A stretch of 64,000 nucleotides of DNA from Brachynemurus nebulosus (taxonomy: Eukaryota; Arthropoda; Insecta; Neuroptera; Myrmeleontidae): contig JAPWDM010000015.1 of assembly GCA_035578155.1 (NCBI GenBank), positions 8,120,709 through 8,184,708 of the forward strand, written 5' to 3'. This document shows positions 11,227 to 25,887 of this stretch, piece after piece. The translations under genes were made by a program, and so were the position numbers. Within the stretch, counting starts at the first letter, position 1. Each line of letters opens with the position of its first letter. The notes under the pieces were generated by a model. It was not told where the DNA came from. It made no database searches and saw only the letters and a program-made list of their open reading frames with translations.

Positions 11227-12489
11227 TAGGCCAGATAGGATAACAAAAATGAAAATAAACGAAGTGTCAGCAACTGAGCTGCGTGCGAGGTATACATACA
11301 TTGATGTACGTGATGTACGTCATAGAACTAATCTCGTGCGAGGTAGGTCTTGATCGTCTTACTGTTCAGGATTACTCATAATTGATAACGATTGTTGTGA
11401 TTCACCCATATAAGCAGGATAAACAGGAAAAATACATATTGATAAGGATGATTAGATCATCGATTAAATCATTTTTAGACAACTTATGTAACTTAGTTAC
11501 ATCTTCTGACCAATTTTGTATTTTGTTTCCTACAGTTCTCGTGTACGACAATAGTTTTTTTTTTATGTATATCTATTTTAACTTTTTATATTGTAAATTT
11601 ATTAGAAGTAAAGTGTTTTTATTTAATAATATTTTTATATTGTATTTTGAACTTTTTATATTGTATTTTGAAACTGAATTTTTACTTCTAAGCGTTTATT
11701 GCAAATTTTATTATTTTAATTTAATTAAAAAACTGATTTATTAAAATCTAAGTTTATTGTGTTTAGTGTATCTTAGTACATAATATTAGTGTAGTTTTAT
11801 AAAATACGGCCTTAATTTTCTGTTTTGTAAACAATGCCCAAATATCGAGCAAAAAGTTATCGTTTTGAGAAAAAATGAAATAAGTTATCAAAGAGTCAAC
11901 AAGCAAGACGAGGATTTATTTATCCAAAAATTTGAAAGAGACGTTCAATTTTGGATTACGAATATAACAAAATAAAATTAGTAGATTTTTTAAAAATTTG
12001 CTGTATATCTGAAATTGTTCTAAAAAGAGCTGAATAAAATAAAAAATTTTATTGTAAAAATATTTTACATAGAAAAATATCAATTTAATTTTTATAGTTT
12101 GTAAATTTTGTGGTTTTACTTTTTTTTCAAAAAGATTACCTATTTTAACCTTTTCTTTCCATCTCTAACTATAACACCAAGGTATACCAATATTGGGAAA
12201 TGTTAGTTGTAAAAAACTATTTTTAGATTTTAAAATTTTATAAGAAACATTCCTTTAGAGAGTGATTTTCCTTTCTCTTGTTTTTGATATTTTTATTAAA
12301 AAGCGATATAAATAAATTATAGTTCATTTTGTTATCAGATTTTAAAATACAATATCAAATTTTTTGATAAACTATTAAAAAAAATATATACATAAGTTTT
12401 CTCATTCTCTCAATAAAAATTTTCTAATTCGACTTTTGTGTATACAATACATACAACAATAGATCACAGTAAAAGTAAATTTCAATTTG
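11227..12489. other. Intergenic DNA
   Basis: The first part (to ~11330) continues dispersed repeat copy A. The rest is AT-rich. A 120-codon frame at 11382-11744 is rich in Phe/Tyr/Leu from AT-rich DNA and is not a supported gene. Confidence 0.5.
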
Positions 12490-12498
12490 AACAAATAT

Positions 12499-13193
12499 AC
12501 CGGAAAGAAGTTAGCGCCGATAGTTGAAAAATCTTTTTGTTTTTTATATGGTTAAATTGCTCCTTTGAAATCAGTAATTGCTCCACCTGAAACTTAATTA
12601 TTTAATTAGTTATTTATAAAGAAAAAAATTTTTTTTCCGTTATTTAAGTTATCAAAATCTCCCAAAATAATACTTTTTTATATAATTTCTTTACGTCAAT
12701 AAATTGCTCCCAGTTTGCTCTATTTAATTTAAAAGCTAAATCTTAATTTTTTTGAATAATTATTAAAATATTTTGGTTTTTTATAATGTTATTTAACTTG
12801 TCAAAATTCAGTTATCCTTAAATATATGCAAACGACTTAAAGGTATAATGGATTGCCTATACGTTTTAATAATACATAACCTAATTCATAATATTTTTTA
12901 TTTTAATATATTTTAATTATTATTCAGAGAAATTAATAACTAACTTTTAAATTAGATGGAGCGAATTGGGAGCAATTTTTTGATATAAAGTATTTGTATA
13001 AAAATGCATTATTTGACAAGATTTTGATAATAGAAATAGTCAAACAAAAAAGTTTTTTTGTTTGTAAATAACTAATTAAATAATTAAGTTCCAGGTGGAG
13101 CAATTACTGATTCCAAAGGAGCAATTTGGGAGCAATTTAGCCATATAAAAAACATAAAGATTTTCCAACTTTCGGCGCCAACTTCTTGCCGGT
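12499..13193. mobile_element. 695-bp long-TIR element, Mutator-like
   Basis: The left end (accggaaagaagttagcgcc) and the right end (ggcgccaacttcttgccggt) begin TIRs of ~180 bp that continue through attgctccacctgRaactta. The element is flanked by a 9-bp duplication AACAAATAT (12490-12498 and 13194-13202). Long TIRs with a 9-bp duplication are typical of Mutator-like (MULE) non-autonomous elements. There is no coding capacity. The short minus-strand frames in the right arm are not genes. Confidence 0.82.
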
Positions 13194-13546
13194 AACAAAT
13201 ATCTAATCGCTTGTGGAAGTTTTGTAATCTGATTTGTCCACACCATAGATAAAATACACCAGACTTTATAGAGATATAGTCTTTGGTCCACACAAATAAA
13301 AATATGGCAGCAGTGTCAAATTTTAATAGGAAGTATCAAATACTTATTAATCGATACTAGCGACAATTTCGGTGAACTATAAAACACGAATATTTCATTT
13401 TAAAAAAATTAATTAAAATTTTTTAGCAATATTTTTATCTAATATTGGTTTAATGTAATATATACATAAAACAAAACCTATTCCCACTTATATCTGTTAA
13501 AATATTTTTAATAGTTTAAGGAAATTATGTAAATTAGAATTTTATG

Positions 13547-13576
13547 GTGGACTCCGCCGTTAACGGCGGAGTCCAC
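13547..13576. repeat. Perfect 30-bp palindrome centred on TTAA
   Basis: Two inverted copies of the end GGCGGAGTCCAC meet at TTAA (13560-13563). Copy A at 9364 shows that TTAAC-GCGGAGTCC is the natural terminus of the dispersed repeat. This looks like two elements of one TTAA-specific family abutting head to head, or one end duplicated. Confidence 0.85.
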
Positions 13577-13954
13577 GGACTTTATAAGAATATCCACAAG
13601 CTAGCAGCACAATCGATTTGTAATTAATTTCATTATTATTATTTTTTTATAGTCACAAATATTTAATTAATAAAGGAAAAATCTTCTATAAAATCTTTAA
13701 AAACCGGTTAATTTTAATTGAAATTTTTTATGATTTTTTATCTTCATATAAACTTGAAAGTGTGTCAATTAAATAAGTAAAGAAATTGCCGCCTACGTTC
13801 AAAATAAAATGTATTTGAAAGTTAACTAGTAAAAGCGATACATCATGTCAAATTTGTCTTATTGCCCAATAAAGATCGTAAATCATATCGATAAACACAA
13901 TATGTACACTCATAGAAGAGAGGCCAGATAAGATAATATTAGGACAACAAAAAT
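13560..13954 (+). repeat. Dispersed repeat, copy B
   Basis: Collinear with copy A (9364-10260), with scattered substitutions and small indels. It retains the cactcatagaaga/ggccagata junction uninterrupted, which copy A has lost to an insertion. It is itself cut ~40 bp later by P-type copy 2. Confidence 0.85.
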
Positions 13955-14865
13955 TAGAGTCCCTATAATAAATAGAGTCGTGATATGTCATCCATTTTCT
14001 TTCCATAACAGAGCGGGAAGCTTCAAAATTAATTATCACATGTTTAAGTAAATATTTTTGAGTACATAATTTTCGTTAATAAGTTATAAATTAATGAGCA
14101 ATTAAAAATTTTTAATTTAATTGTTCTTTCTAGGTTAAACTAAATGATTTTTATTAAATATTTAAATTGTTTTCAATTTATTTTACCCAACTTCGAACAG
14201 AAAATCCCGGAACCATGGACGTATATGGACTAGTCATTTTGTTAGATGATCTGAAGCCAAGCACTGGTGTTCCATCTGTCATTGTTTAGTTGTGTGTGTG
14301 CGTCACGTGGGATGTCTGAAAAGTTATCGTGAAATTAAAACTGACTACAACGTTTTCCATCGGAAACCAAAATGGTTAATTGTTGTGTTTTATCGTGCAA
14401 AAGCGACAATAGAGTAAAAACAGAAGGAAAAAACCCAATTACGTTTCATACATGAGTAGAAATCATGTTTTAAAAATTAAATATGGGTATCCGCCATTTT
14501 ATAATGTTATACACATGGGTGTCTAAACAAAATTTTATTATGTATTTTTTTTTTTTTTTTTTGTACATATAACTCTTATTTTCATTAAAAAACATCAAAA
14601 AACCAAAAAAAAGTTTTTGTTATTGGCAAATACTTTGCTAAATATTCCTTTGTTCCCTATATTACTTTTATAAAAATATCCCCTATTTAAAATTGTTAAG
14701 AGATCACAATGGTATTTTTTAGGTACGTATGCGATTGTAAATGTGTGTGTAATGCTTCATTTCTGTAATATTCACACATACGAAATGCTATCTCCACATA
14801 CCTCTGTGGCCGGAACCAATCAGCGTTCAGCACACATGTCACGACTATTTATTATAGGGACTCTA
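13955..14865. mobile_element. P-type element, copy 2, internally deleted
   Basis: The same TIRs as copy 1 (TAGAGTCCCTATAATAA at 13955, inverse ending GGGACTCTA at 14865). Flanks are acaaaaat and ataaaaat, an 8-bp duplication with one mismatch. The locus at 11240 (gataacaaaaatgaaaat) preserves the unoccupied target. It contains ~600 bp absent from copy 1, including the start of a THAP domain. That extra segment is bounded by two copies of ccggaacc (~14208 and ~14811), whereas copy 1 has a single ccggaRcc. So copy 1 could arise from this form by deletion at microhomology, a common route for P-element derivatives. Confidence 0.82.
14372..14455 (+). pseudogene. N-terminal THAP-domain remnant of a P-type transposase
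   Basis: The 27-codon frame starts MVNCCVLSCKSD and reaches ITFH before a stop. It matches the opening of THAP zinc fingers: a Cys pair separated by four residues, then the (I/L)TFH(R)FP signature. In P-element transposases this domain binds the subterminal DNA. The second metal-binding half (CxxH) and the rest of the transposase are absent. Confidence 0.72.
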
Positions 14866-15908
14866 ATAAAAATGAAAATAAAAATGAAAAATAAAAAAAT
14901 TTATTAATTGATATAATTTCTTATACCGTACACATCTTAATTCATAAAATAAGTGTTTCTAGTAATAATAATAATTTAACATTATGATTAATTTTCAAAA
15001 AATTTTAAATGTAGTATTCGATTTGACTGGATGCACATCCTTAATATTAAATAAACATTGCAAGTTTAATAAAACAATAAATAAATCACATCTCATATCG
15101 CACCTTGAGAATAAAACTGTTGCAACTTCAAAATCACTAATTTTAAGATATTGAAGAAATTAGATTTTGAAGAAATTTAAAACCTAATAACTTTTTTTCA
15201 AATTATCTTAGAACTTTGAAACTTTGTCCGGTTCATTGTAATTGTTAGTTTTAAATGTTGTGATAAAATTTTTGTCGAAAAAATTCATCATTTCAATTTT
15301 CATTGCAGTTGCAATCACAAATTTCTTAGTTATTTTACAAAAAGTTGCATTCCGTTTAGGATTATAATGTTATATCTGCAAATAATACATTTTTTCTTTA
15401 TTATTTCACAAAATATTACTTTTTTTTGGTGGCCCAAAGTTGTATCTGCAACTAATACTTTTCAGAAATTTTGAAAATTTCGCTTTATATAATTTTTTAA
15501 TTGTAATTGTTCAAGGTAACACATTCTATAACTGTATTACAGATAGAGATGGGCAACGGGAAAATTCCCATTGGGAATTTTCCCGGGAATATTCCCATTT
15601 ACAATTACTTTACTATTACTTATAAATTACAATTAGCTGTACTTTACGATTATTTACAATTAACTGTATTATTTTACAAATGCGTTTTCAATTAAAGACC
15701 GCGACACCGATCCCTTAATTTACGTGAATATCCGTTTCATGGGGATTCAATTTATGCAGATAAAAAACCGCGTAAATTAAATCCGTCATTATAAAAAAAA
15801 GTATAGGAAATAAAAGCTACCAAAAATTGTAGAGAATTTTATAATACAAATGATAACGAAAATGTAGAAATTTACACGTTAAAATTTTAAAAATATCGAT
15901 TTTTTCGA
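14866..15908. other. Intergenic DNA with a hAT-like end
   Basis: AT-rich. At ~15547 agatgggcaacgggaaaatt is followed by a self-complementary run (cccattgggaattttcccgg). It resembles a hAT-type terminus, but no opposite end was identified. Two overlapping short frames there are not genes. Confidence 0.4.
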
Positions 15909-16365
15909 TATCGATAATTTTCGATAACGAAACATAGGTTTTGACAGTCCCAATATGCTAGGAATACCCACAACTTGCTTCGCTTAAGCCTTCAAAAAAT
16001 TCTTTATTTTTGAGCTACGATGCACCGTTTACGAGATATTTACGATTAAAAGTTTACGTTTTCGAAAAGTATTGAAAACTAATTTTTTTAAAAATATTTT
16101 GTTGGTGACAAAACCAATTTGACTAGTGAGTCCGAATCAATCAATTATAATCAGTTTATGATGAGTAACTCGGTATCGATAATTTTCGATAACGAAAAGT
16201 AAGTTTGGATAGTCCCAGTATGTTTGGAATACCCACAACTTGCTTCGCTTAAGCCTTCAAAAATTTCTTTATTTTTGAGCTACGATGTACCGTTTACGAG
16301 ATATTTACGATCAAAAGTTTACGTTTTCGAAAAGTATGAAAAACTAATTTTTTTAAAAATATTCT
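15909..16365. repeat. 265-bp tandem duplication
   Basis: The segment starting tatcgataattttcgataac at 15909 recurs at 16174. Long blocks match, such as cccacaacttgcttcgctta and gtttacgagatatttacgat, with ~90% identity by eye. It has ~1.7 units and no coding capacity. Confidence 0.88.
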
Positions 16366-16604
16366 ATTGTCGACCGAATCAATGGAACTAATAAAGCATA
16401 AATTAAGCCATTATAATCAATTTATAATAATTTGTTAGACATTAAGTAGTAAAAGTAATTAAACACATTTAACTGAAAATATTATGTTATTCTTCTTTTC
16501 TTATATTATAACTATTAGGAATATGTAACTATTAGGGATTTGCTGCTGCAATTTTATTTTGCTTTTGGATTTTAATTTACTTGTATGGTTTCTTACAATT
16601 TCTT

Positions 16605-16967
16605 TTATATATCAATATTTTGCCGATTGAAGTTTTTCCCACGCTTGTCTGTTTTTATTATACAAATATTCCGATTAAACTCAGATATTTTAGTGTCACA
16701 TTTTAGTTTACATTTTTGTACGGAATATCCTGATTTAATTTTTGTGTTTGCCGGAAAAGTTTTCAATGAATAATATTCTAACCCTGTATTAATTAAACCT
16801 TTTTGTATATTTGTTGCCCGTAAATCGCGATTTCGCTTTCGTTCCTTTCCTTCCAAAACAGGTGTTGGTAAATTCCCATTAGTATTATTTGGGAAAGTTT
16901 CGTCTAAATAAAAATATATTTCCGAATTAGCAGCAACAGTTAAAGCAGAAAAACAGAAACTATCCAT
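16605..16967 (-). pseudogene. N-terminal fragment of a third DUF7869-type protein
   Basis: A 120-codon minus-strand frame has a basic segment (RKRNRDLRATNIQKGLINTG) then a Cys segment (GYSVQKCKLKCDTKI). This is the order and spacing seen in the intact gene at 3593-5851 (KKRKLNKENW, then CDVEKCRFQCSTKI). It begins MDSFCFSALTV, unlike the other copies, and ends shortly after the Cys segment with nothing downstream. It is either a truncated copy or a first exon whose remainder is lost. I saw no matching later exon. Confidence 0.6.
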
Positions 16968-17559
16968 TATCTAAATGGATAAAATTGTTTAAATTGTTTG
17001 AATTATATGGTTTAAACTGTTTAAATTGAATGGTTTAAATTGTTTAAATTATAAGATTAAATTTCGAAACAGCTGTTAAATTAATTTTTTCTTTATTAGC
17101 GCCCATATTTTGAAATTAAAATAAATTATTATATTTTAACAACAATAATGCTACGAAAGGGTTCGTTTAAACTCAGTAAACATTAAATATGACTAAACTG
17201 TGAATACATCATTATTTACTTACATTGTAAAATAATAACAAAAGAGGAATATCAAAATGCGTGTATAGTTCCGAACGTACCTACAATCCACTCTAACATG
17301 TGGTACCTGTTTATGCACTTAAAAAATGAAACAGATATATACACCTATTTCAATCTAAATAAAAAGTTAATTTTTTTGTTTTCGCTTTTGTTTTTCCTCG
17401 TTTACTTCTCTAAATTTACCCTTTTGCTACAGTAGCGCCGCGACTATTTACGCCTTTCTATGAACACTTTTTGATACAGAGATGGTGCTCCCGATATCTA
17501 CCCTCCATAGTTTATAGTCTTTATAGTATGGAGATTAGACAAAGAGGAGAAACTTATAC
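16968..17559. other. Intergenic DNA
   Basis: AT-rich. 16985-17050 holds short repeats of tggtttaaa(t/c)tgtttaaa. A segment at ~17500-17550 (tccatagtttatagtcttta and its near inverse tatggagattagacaaagag) is shared with the DNA just upstream of the zinc-finger gene (~23240). Confidence 0.5.
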
Positions 17560-17628
17560 ACTGCTGTAACGAAATAACCACACCATCGGGACCAAAGAGG
17601 AGAAGTGTGGTTATTTCGTTACATCAGT
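17560..17628. repeat. 69-bp hairpin with TGTAACGAAATAACCACAC arms
   Basis: Arms of 24 nt (actgctgtaacgaaataacc and the following acac; one mismatch) are inverted round a 21-nt loop. The same motif, with changes, lies at ~18705 and inverted at ~21610 in the large palindrome, so it is probably the end of a MITE family. Confidence 0.8.
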
Positions 17629-17784
17629 GGCGACTTTATTAAAAAATTAAAGCTGCTGTGCATTGCTTAAATATTTACAAAGCATATTATTAAATACTTA
17701 AAATTTTTAATAATTTTCTAATAATATGACAAAATTTTCTGGGATTTTCCATTACATAATATGTTTTCTTTTTTTTAAATTAAG

Positions 17785-18200
17785 AAATACCACTCAGATA
17801 ATATTTTATCGGGGCGGTATCGGAACGATATCAGACCTATATCGATAGTGTGAACACGTTTTTGATTCCACTCCGCTCCGTTTCTCAGCCTTCTCCATTT
17901 GTATTAGGAAAATATGATACAGCACAACGACGCGACGTCTTGCTACATTATGATACATCTTAACTAATTAACTAATAGACATATTGTATTATGATATTAT
18001 GTTCTCCTAATACAATAGTGTTTAAAACGTGGGGAAAAAAATTGTATCGGAGCGAAACCGGAACGAAAGCGGCACCATAGTGTGAATAGAGAGCGAGCAG
18101 GTACGAGCACTGTAATGTGAAAACAACAAAATTATATCGGAGCGAGACTGGGGCGGGAACGTATCGGTATCGGCACTATAGTGTGAATCAGGCCTAATAA
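17785..18200. repeat. Dispersed repeat shared with 10.5-10.97 kb
   Basis: Matches the interior of the piggyBac-type MITE (for example gataatattttatcgg, gaacacgtttttgattccac and caacgacgcgacgt). It extends further right to actatagtgtgaatcaggcc at ~18195. In inverse, that end resembles the aaggcccgatttacatt left end at ~10498. So this is a separate family with GGCCTGATTCACA-type termini: its left end is seen at 10.5 kb and its right end here. Confidence 0.7.
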
Positions 18201-18257
18201 TATTTTATTTTTTATTTAGACATCTTCGTTACACAAAGAAAGCTATAACTTTGATTA

Positions 18258-18260
<3 letters not shown>

Positions 18261-18327
<67 letters not shown>

Positions 18328-18416
18328 TACTAGCTTTATTGTATTGTATTGTATTGATATTGTATTGATAATTTTAAGAATAAATCATTAGGTAAATTAA
18401 TGTGAATAATTTGTGA

Positions 18417-18508
<92 letters not shown>
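18261..18508. repeat. (AT)n microsatellites
   Basis: (AT)n tracts at ~18263-18328 and ~18420-18508, separated by ordinary AT-rich DNA containing a short ttgta repeat. Confidence 0.95.
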
Positions 18509-21825
<3,317 letters not shown>

Positions 21826-22515
21826 AAAAAATTTTTGTAAAATATATTGATATTTTACAAATATCTATACTTCTATCTCTCAAAATTGAAAACAATGAAA
21901 AAAGATGAATTTATTTAATTTAAATGACATGTCACATAAATCAGATACATAATATAAACAAAAATACTTTTGATAATCAGTTAAAATTACAGTGGTACTT
22001 TTCAATTGTGCAGGTAAAAAATAAAAGGAAAAAAAGGATGTTTACATAAAATACGTATAAGTAATATTTTGATACACATATGTATGTGTGTGTATGTAAC
22101 TTGTGTACGTTGTTTTTATGAAAATATTTTGAACTTTTAGTCACATTGAGTGCAATATGTATACCTGTATATGCTAAAGACGAAACTGTGTGATCCGAAA
22201 GAAATCCGATACCTGGAGAGGAATTGACAAAATTGGTCAATGGTAAATCATGTATGTAGTATACATATATAGCCAAATGGATATGAAAAAAACGTCCCAA
22301 CATCACGGTGCAGATTTGGAAGTATTTTGTTCGTTTTGCGCAAATGCGACTTTTTTGGTGGTAATATGAACCAATCTGAACAGTAAACACGGTAAACACT
22401 AATTGATGCATCTGCGCAAAACAACTGAAGTGCCTCTACCTGATGTCTATCCGTCTCACTTCATCGGAACCACTGCCTCTTATAGGGATTGGCCATATAG
22501 TTATAATACATATAT
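21826..22515. other. Intergenic DNA
   Basis: No supported gene. A 144-codon minus-strand frame (21977-22411) lacks recognisable motifs. The string gaattgacaaaattggtca (~22220) recurs at ~22640. Confidence 0.45.
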
Positions 22516-22765
22516 GTGGTAAATATAAGGCTTTCTTTTTTACCACTCGCGGCGTTAATAATGCTCGAATACTGATGTGAAATAGCGAATGTAGTAACAA
22601 TGGAGTATTATAAGATGGAGATCTAACTTATATGAGAAGAATTGACAAAATTGGTCAGGAAAATGGTAAATATAAGGCTTTCTTTTTTTACCATTCGCGG
22701 CGTTAATAATGTTCGAATACTGATGTAAATATAGCGAATATAGTAACATAAAACGGATAAAACAG
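22516..22765. repeat. Direct duplication of a ~100-bp segment
   Basis: The segment from ggtaaatataaggctttctt to gcgaatRtagtaacaat occurs at ~22517 and again at ~22664, with a few changes. The spacer shares gaattgacaaaattggtca with the upstream DNA. Confidence 0.8.
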
Positions 22766-23285
22766 AATGTAACTACAATACTTATTCTCAAATGGGAACA
22801 CGTCGGGACTGGGGAAGTGAATGTTTCCATTTGAGAATCACCAATGTCGGTTGATGATATCTAATAATAATGAAATACATAGAAATTACATATGTATGAA
22901 ATAAACTCTTGTAGTTTAAATTGCTTTATATGGCGAATATCCAATGGCACTGACTCCGATTTTACATAGTGACGTCAGCGAATTATATAATATACAATAT
23001 AAATGATACGACGCAAAATAAAAATTGTTAAGTTTATTTTAAAAACGACCGAAAAACCCACTTTATAACTGAGTTGAACATTGAAAAAGATTCCAGAAGA
23101 TTCTATTCAAAAACTAACAAAGATAATATAGAAACTCGCGTTTCCATTTGAGAATAAGTACTGTACCGCTTTCGTATCCGTCGAACACGAGTGCCATCTT
23201 TGATTTGGATACTTTTTTGAATACATTGAGTTTCGTCTCCTTGTCTAATCTCCATAGTTTATAGGTAGAATAAAGCAAATTCAAA

Positions 23286-24482
23286 ATGGAGAAATTTATG
23301 CACGAAACGCACAAAACGGATCGTACGTTTAAAATTAAATTCCAGAAAGATGAAATGAATGAACTAGTCCATAAAACTTTTCCTAATTCTGAAATTAAAG
23401 TGGAGGACGTGAAGGAAGTTGAAGTGACTGAGACTAGCTTAGTCTCACAAGTAGAAACTAAAATCTTCGAACTAGCTAAATTGCAAGAAGAAAATGATAG
23501 TTTGACAGATCAAAAGAACATTACAGACTTACAAGGGCAAAATATAAAATTGGTAATTACTGTAATTGGATTATAAATTTTTTTCAATGAAGTAAATAGT
23601 AAAAGAATAGTCGATTTTTTTCTGAATGGACAGCGAGTCAATTAGTAGTAGTAAATTTGTTAGTTGTAATTTTTTAATTCTGCACATCAGCAACTGCACC
23701 TAAAAATCGTGCTTAACTAGTTGCCCATTGGGTAAAAATCGCCCATTCACTTCTTAATTATACAATTTTATTAATCAAAATATTTCGTAACATTTTAGGA
23801 GGGGAGTGAATCGTTGGTGGTTTTAAACAGTTTACGTACAGAAATAAAAATTGAAGAAGATGAAATAGATGAAGATCATTTGGCAGATTTAACCGAACAC
23901 AAAATTGTATGTGTTGGCAACAAACTATTTCAATGTGATACATGTAATAAAACATTTACTTATCCAAGTCACTTAAAAGCACATGAAAGAATTCACAGTG
24001 GTGAAAAACCATATGAATGTAACATATGTTCTAAAACATTTACTACTTCAAGTAATTTAAATAGACATGGAAGAATTCATAGAGATGAAAAACCATACGA
24101 ATGTAACATATGTTCTAAAACATTTAGTGATTTAAGTAATTTAAAAACACATGAAAGAATTCATAGTCGTGAAAAACCATATAAATGTATTAAATGTATA
24201 AAAACATTTACTGTACTAGGTAATTTAAAAACACATGAAAAAATTCACAGTGGTGAAACACCCTATCAGTGTAAAATATGTACTAAATGGTTTAGGGATT
24301 TAACTTGGTTAAGAGAACATGAGATATTTTTTCACAATGGTGAAAAACCTTATAAATGTAAAATATGTTCCAAAACATTTGTTACCTCATATCAATTAAA
24401 AACACATGAAAGAATTCATAGTGATGGAAAATCATATGAATGCAATCAGGGCTGGGAAAAATGCTTCATAGAAACCATTTAA
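23286..24482 (+). CDS. C2H2 zinc-finger protein, two exons, 3' truncated
   Basis: Predicted exons are 23286-23552 and 23799-24482. The intron has gtaatt and ttttag ends, and both exons are in phase 0. The N-terminal 89 residues are acidic/charged with no finger. Exon 2 opens with an acidic linker and then six C2H2 fingers (FQCDTC to ~YKCKIC). They use the H-S/R-GEKPY linkers typical of DNA-binding arrays; linkers 2 and 3 vary (RDEKPY, SREKPY). Finger 5 has an extra residue before its last His. A seventh finger stops after YECN at ~24446, where the sequence changes to CAGGGCTGGGAAAA, a hAT-like terminus. The present stop codon therefore probably lies in inserted DNA. The product is likely a nuclear regulator. 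This is the only good candidate for a host gene here; the target is unknown. Confidence 0.75.
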
Positions 24483-24770
24483 ATACTGTATATATGACCA
24501 AGCTGTTAAAAATACAGTATAAGCTAAAAAAAAAACCATTTAAAATAGAAAGTGGTTTTTAAAAATGCATTTAAAATACAAAATAGAAAATATTTTTCTG
24601 AACATATTTAAAATAGAAAATGGAAATAGCTATTTAAAATGGATTATAAAATGCAAAATGCTTTTATTTTTTTACTTTAAATGTATTCCACAAATTTTTT
24701 ATCATGTGTTATCACTAAAATGTTAAATTTTAGTAATTGAATTTTTCAAATTTAACGACAGTTTCCCAGG
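24447..24770. mobile_element. Candidate hAT-like insertion ending the zinc-finger gene
   Basis: The left end CAGGGCTGGGAAAAATG has the CAGRGNTGGGNAA form of many hAT termini. A possible right end, tttcccaggatttc at ~24757, is only a partial inverse match. Between them are repeats of aaaatacaaaatagaaaat. I saw no 8-bp duplication, so the right boundary is a guess. Confidence 0.45.
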
Positions 24771-25883
24771 ATTTCTAGTACTGATATCGAGTTGTAGTAT
24801 TTTTTTTAACTAATCTCCCGTAGCGGCGAACACTTTAAAAAAAAATATTAAAATCGGATCATTAGTTTTTCTTTTAAAGCCAAATATAGGTGGAATCCCA
24901 TTAATGCACAATTATCATAAATTTTTAAGTTTAGTACCGATAACGGGCCGACAGTTCCAAAGAGCACTCGAGCGCATGTGTAACGTCACAATGTTTATTT
25001 ACCTGAACTTACAACAGTGTCTTTTTATTTTGAATTATTGTTTCTATACAATTATATATAATTGCTCAAATTGTACCTTTAATTTTAATATAAATAAATG
25101 ATTACAATCACTTTTAAGTTGATTTACTTTTCGGACTCGTATTAAACTTACCGCATCGTTATTTTACTTACCGCACTGTTACTCCACTCATTGAACCGCT
25201 CACGCTGTACAAGAAAATTTACGCCCATTTTAACCCCTCCAGCCCCCCTTATGAATCCGACTCTGGTTTAAGTTATACAGGTGAATAGGTCTTTCAAAGA
25301 GTAACATTTCGTCAGTTAAGAGTTTTCCTCTATCTCTTATAGTTTTCGAGATATCTTATTTAAGAAATACGATTTGAACCCCCAACTTTAGGGGTTGTTT
25401 TCACCGCGTAAACATGGAAGATGGCTGATAAAAAAGAATCTGGGTTCCTTATTCCTTATTGTTGCCTGTTCTACACACCAGCGAAGTTTCATCAAAACTG
25501 CGAATCTCACTCTGGGTGCATCTCCTTGTAAGAATTGCCATTTTTTTTCTCTTTCAATAATAATAATTATTATAGTTCTCTCAAATTTATCAAAATAAGC
25601 ACCCTAACTAGAAAAAAACAATATTACCAACCTACAAAAAAAATATAGACCTGTTGTATTACGCGACTTCATTTCTATTAAAGTAGATTGAAATCCATTG
25701 ATGTTATATATTAAAGTAGATCAAAAAGGTTGATTTTATGTATGATTATTTCATATTGCAAAATATGTCAAAATATACAAATTCTTAACACAAAAGATAT
25801 TCATAATAAATGGTAATGAAATATGTTAAGGACAAATTTATTACACATTAATTTCTTTTGTACTTGCATTTTATTAAAAATAC
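24771..25883. other. Intergenic DNA
   Basis: Includes a short repeat of acttaccgcaYYgttattYYac at ~25145-25185 and a pyrimidine-rich stretch. No gene recognised. Confidence 0.5.
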
Positions 25884-25887
25884 ATAA

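Noticed and set aside
12470..13300. Overlapping 69-71-codon minus-strand frames at 13076-13293
   Set aside because: They lie in and across the TIR of the Mutator-like element. Two frames are open together; not coding.
21977..22411. 144-codon minus-strand frame as a membrane protein gene
   Set aside because: Its hydrophobicity comes from AT-rich codons (F, Y, I). It overlaps duplicated non-coding DNA and has no motif or splice partner.
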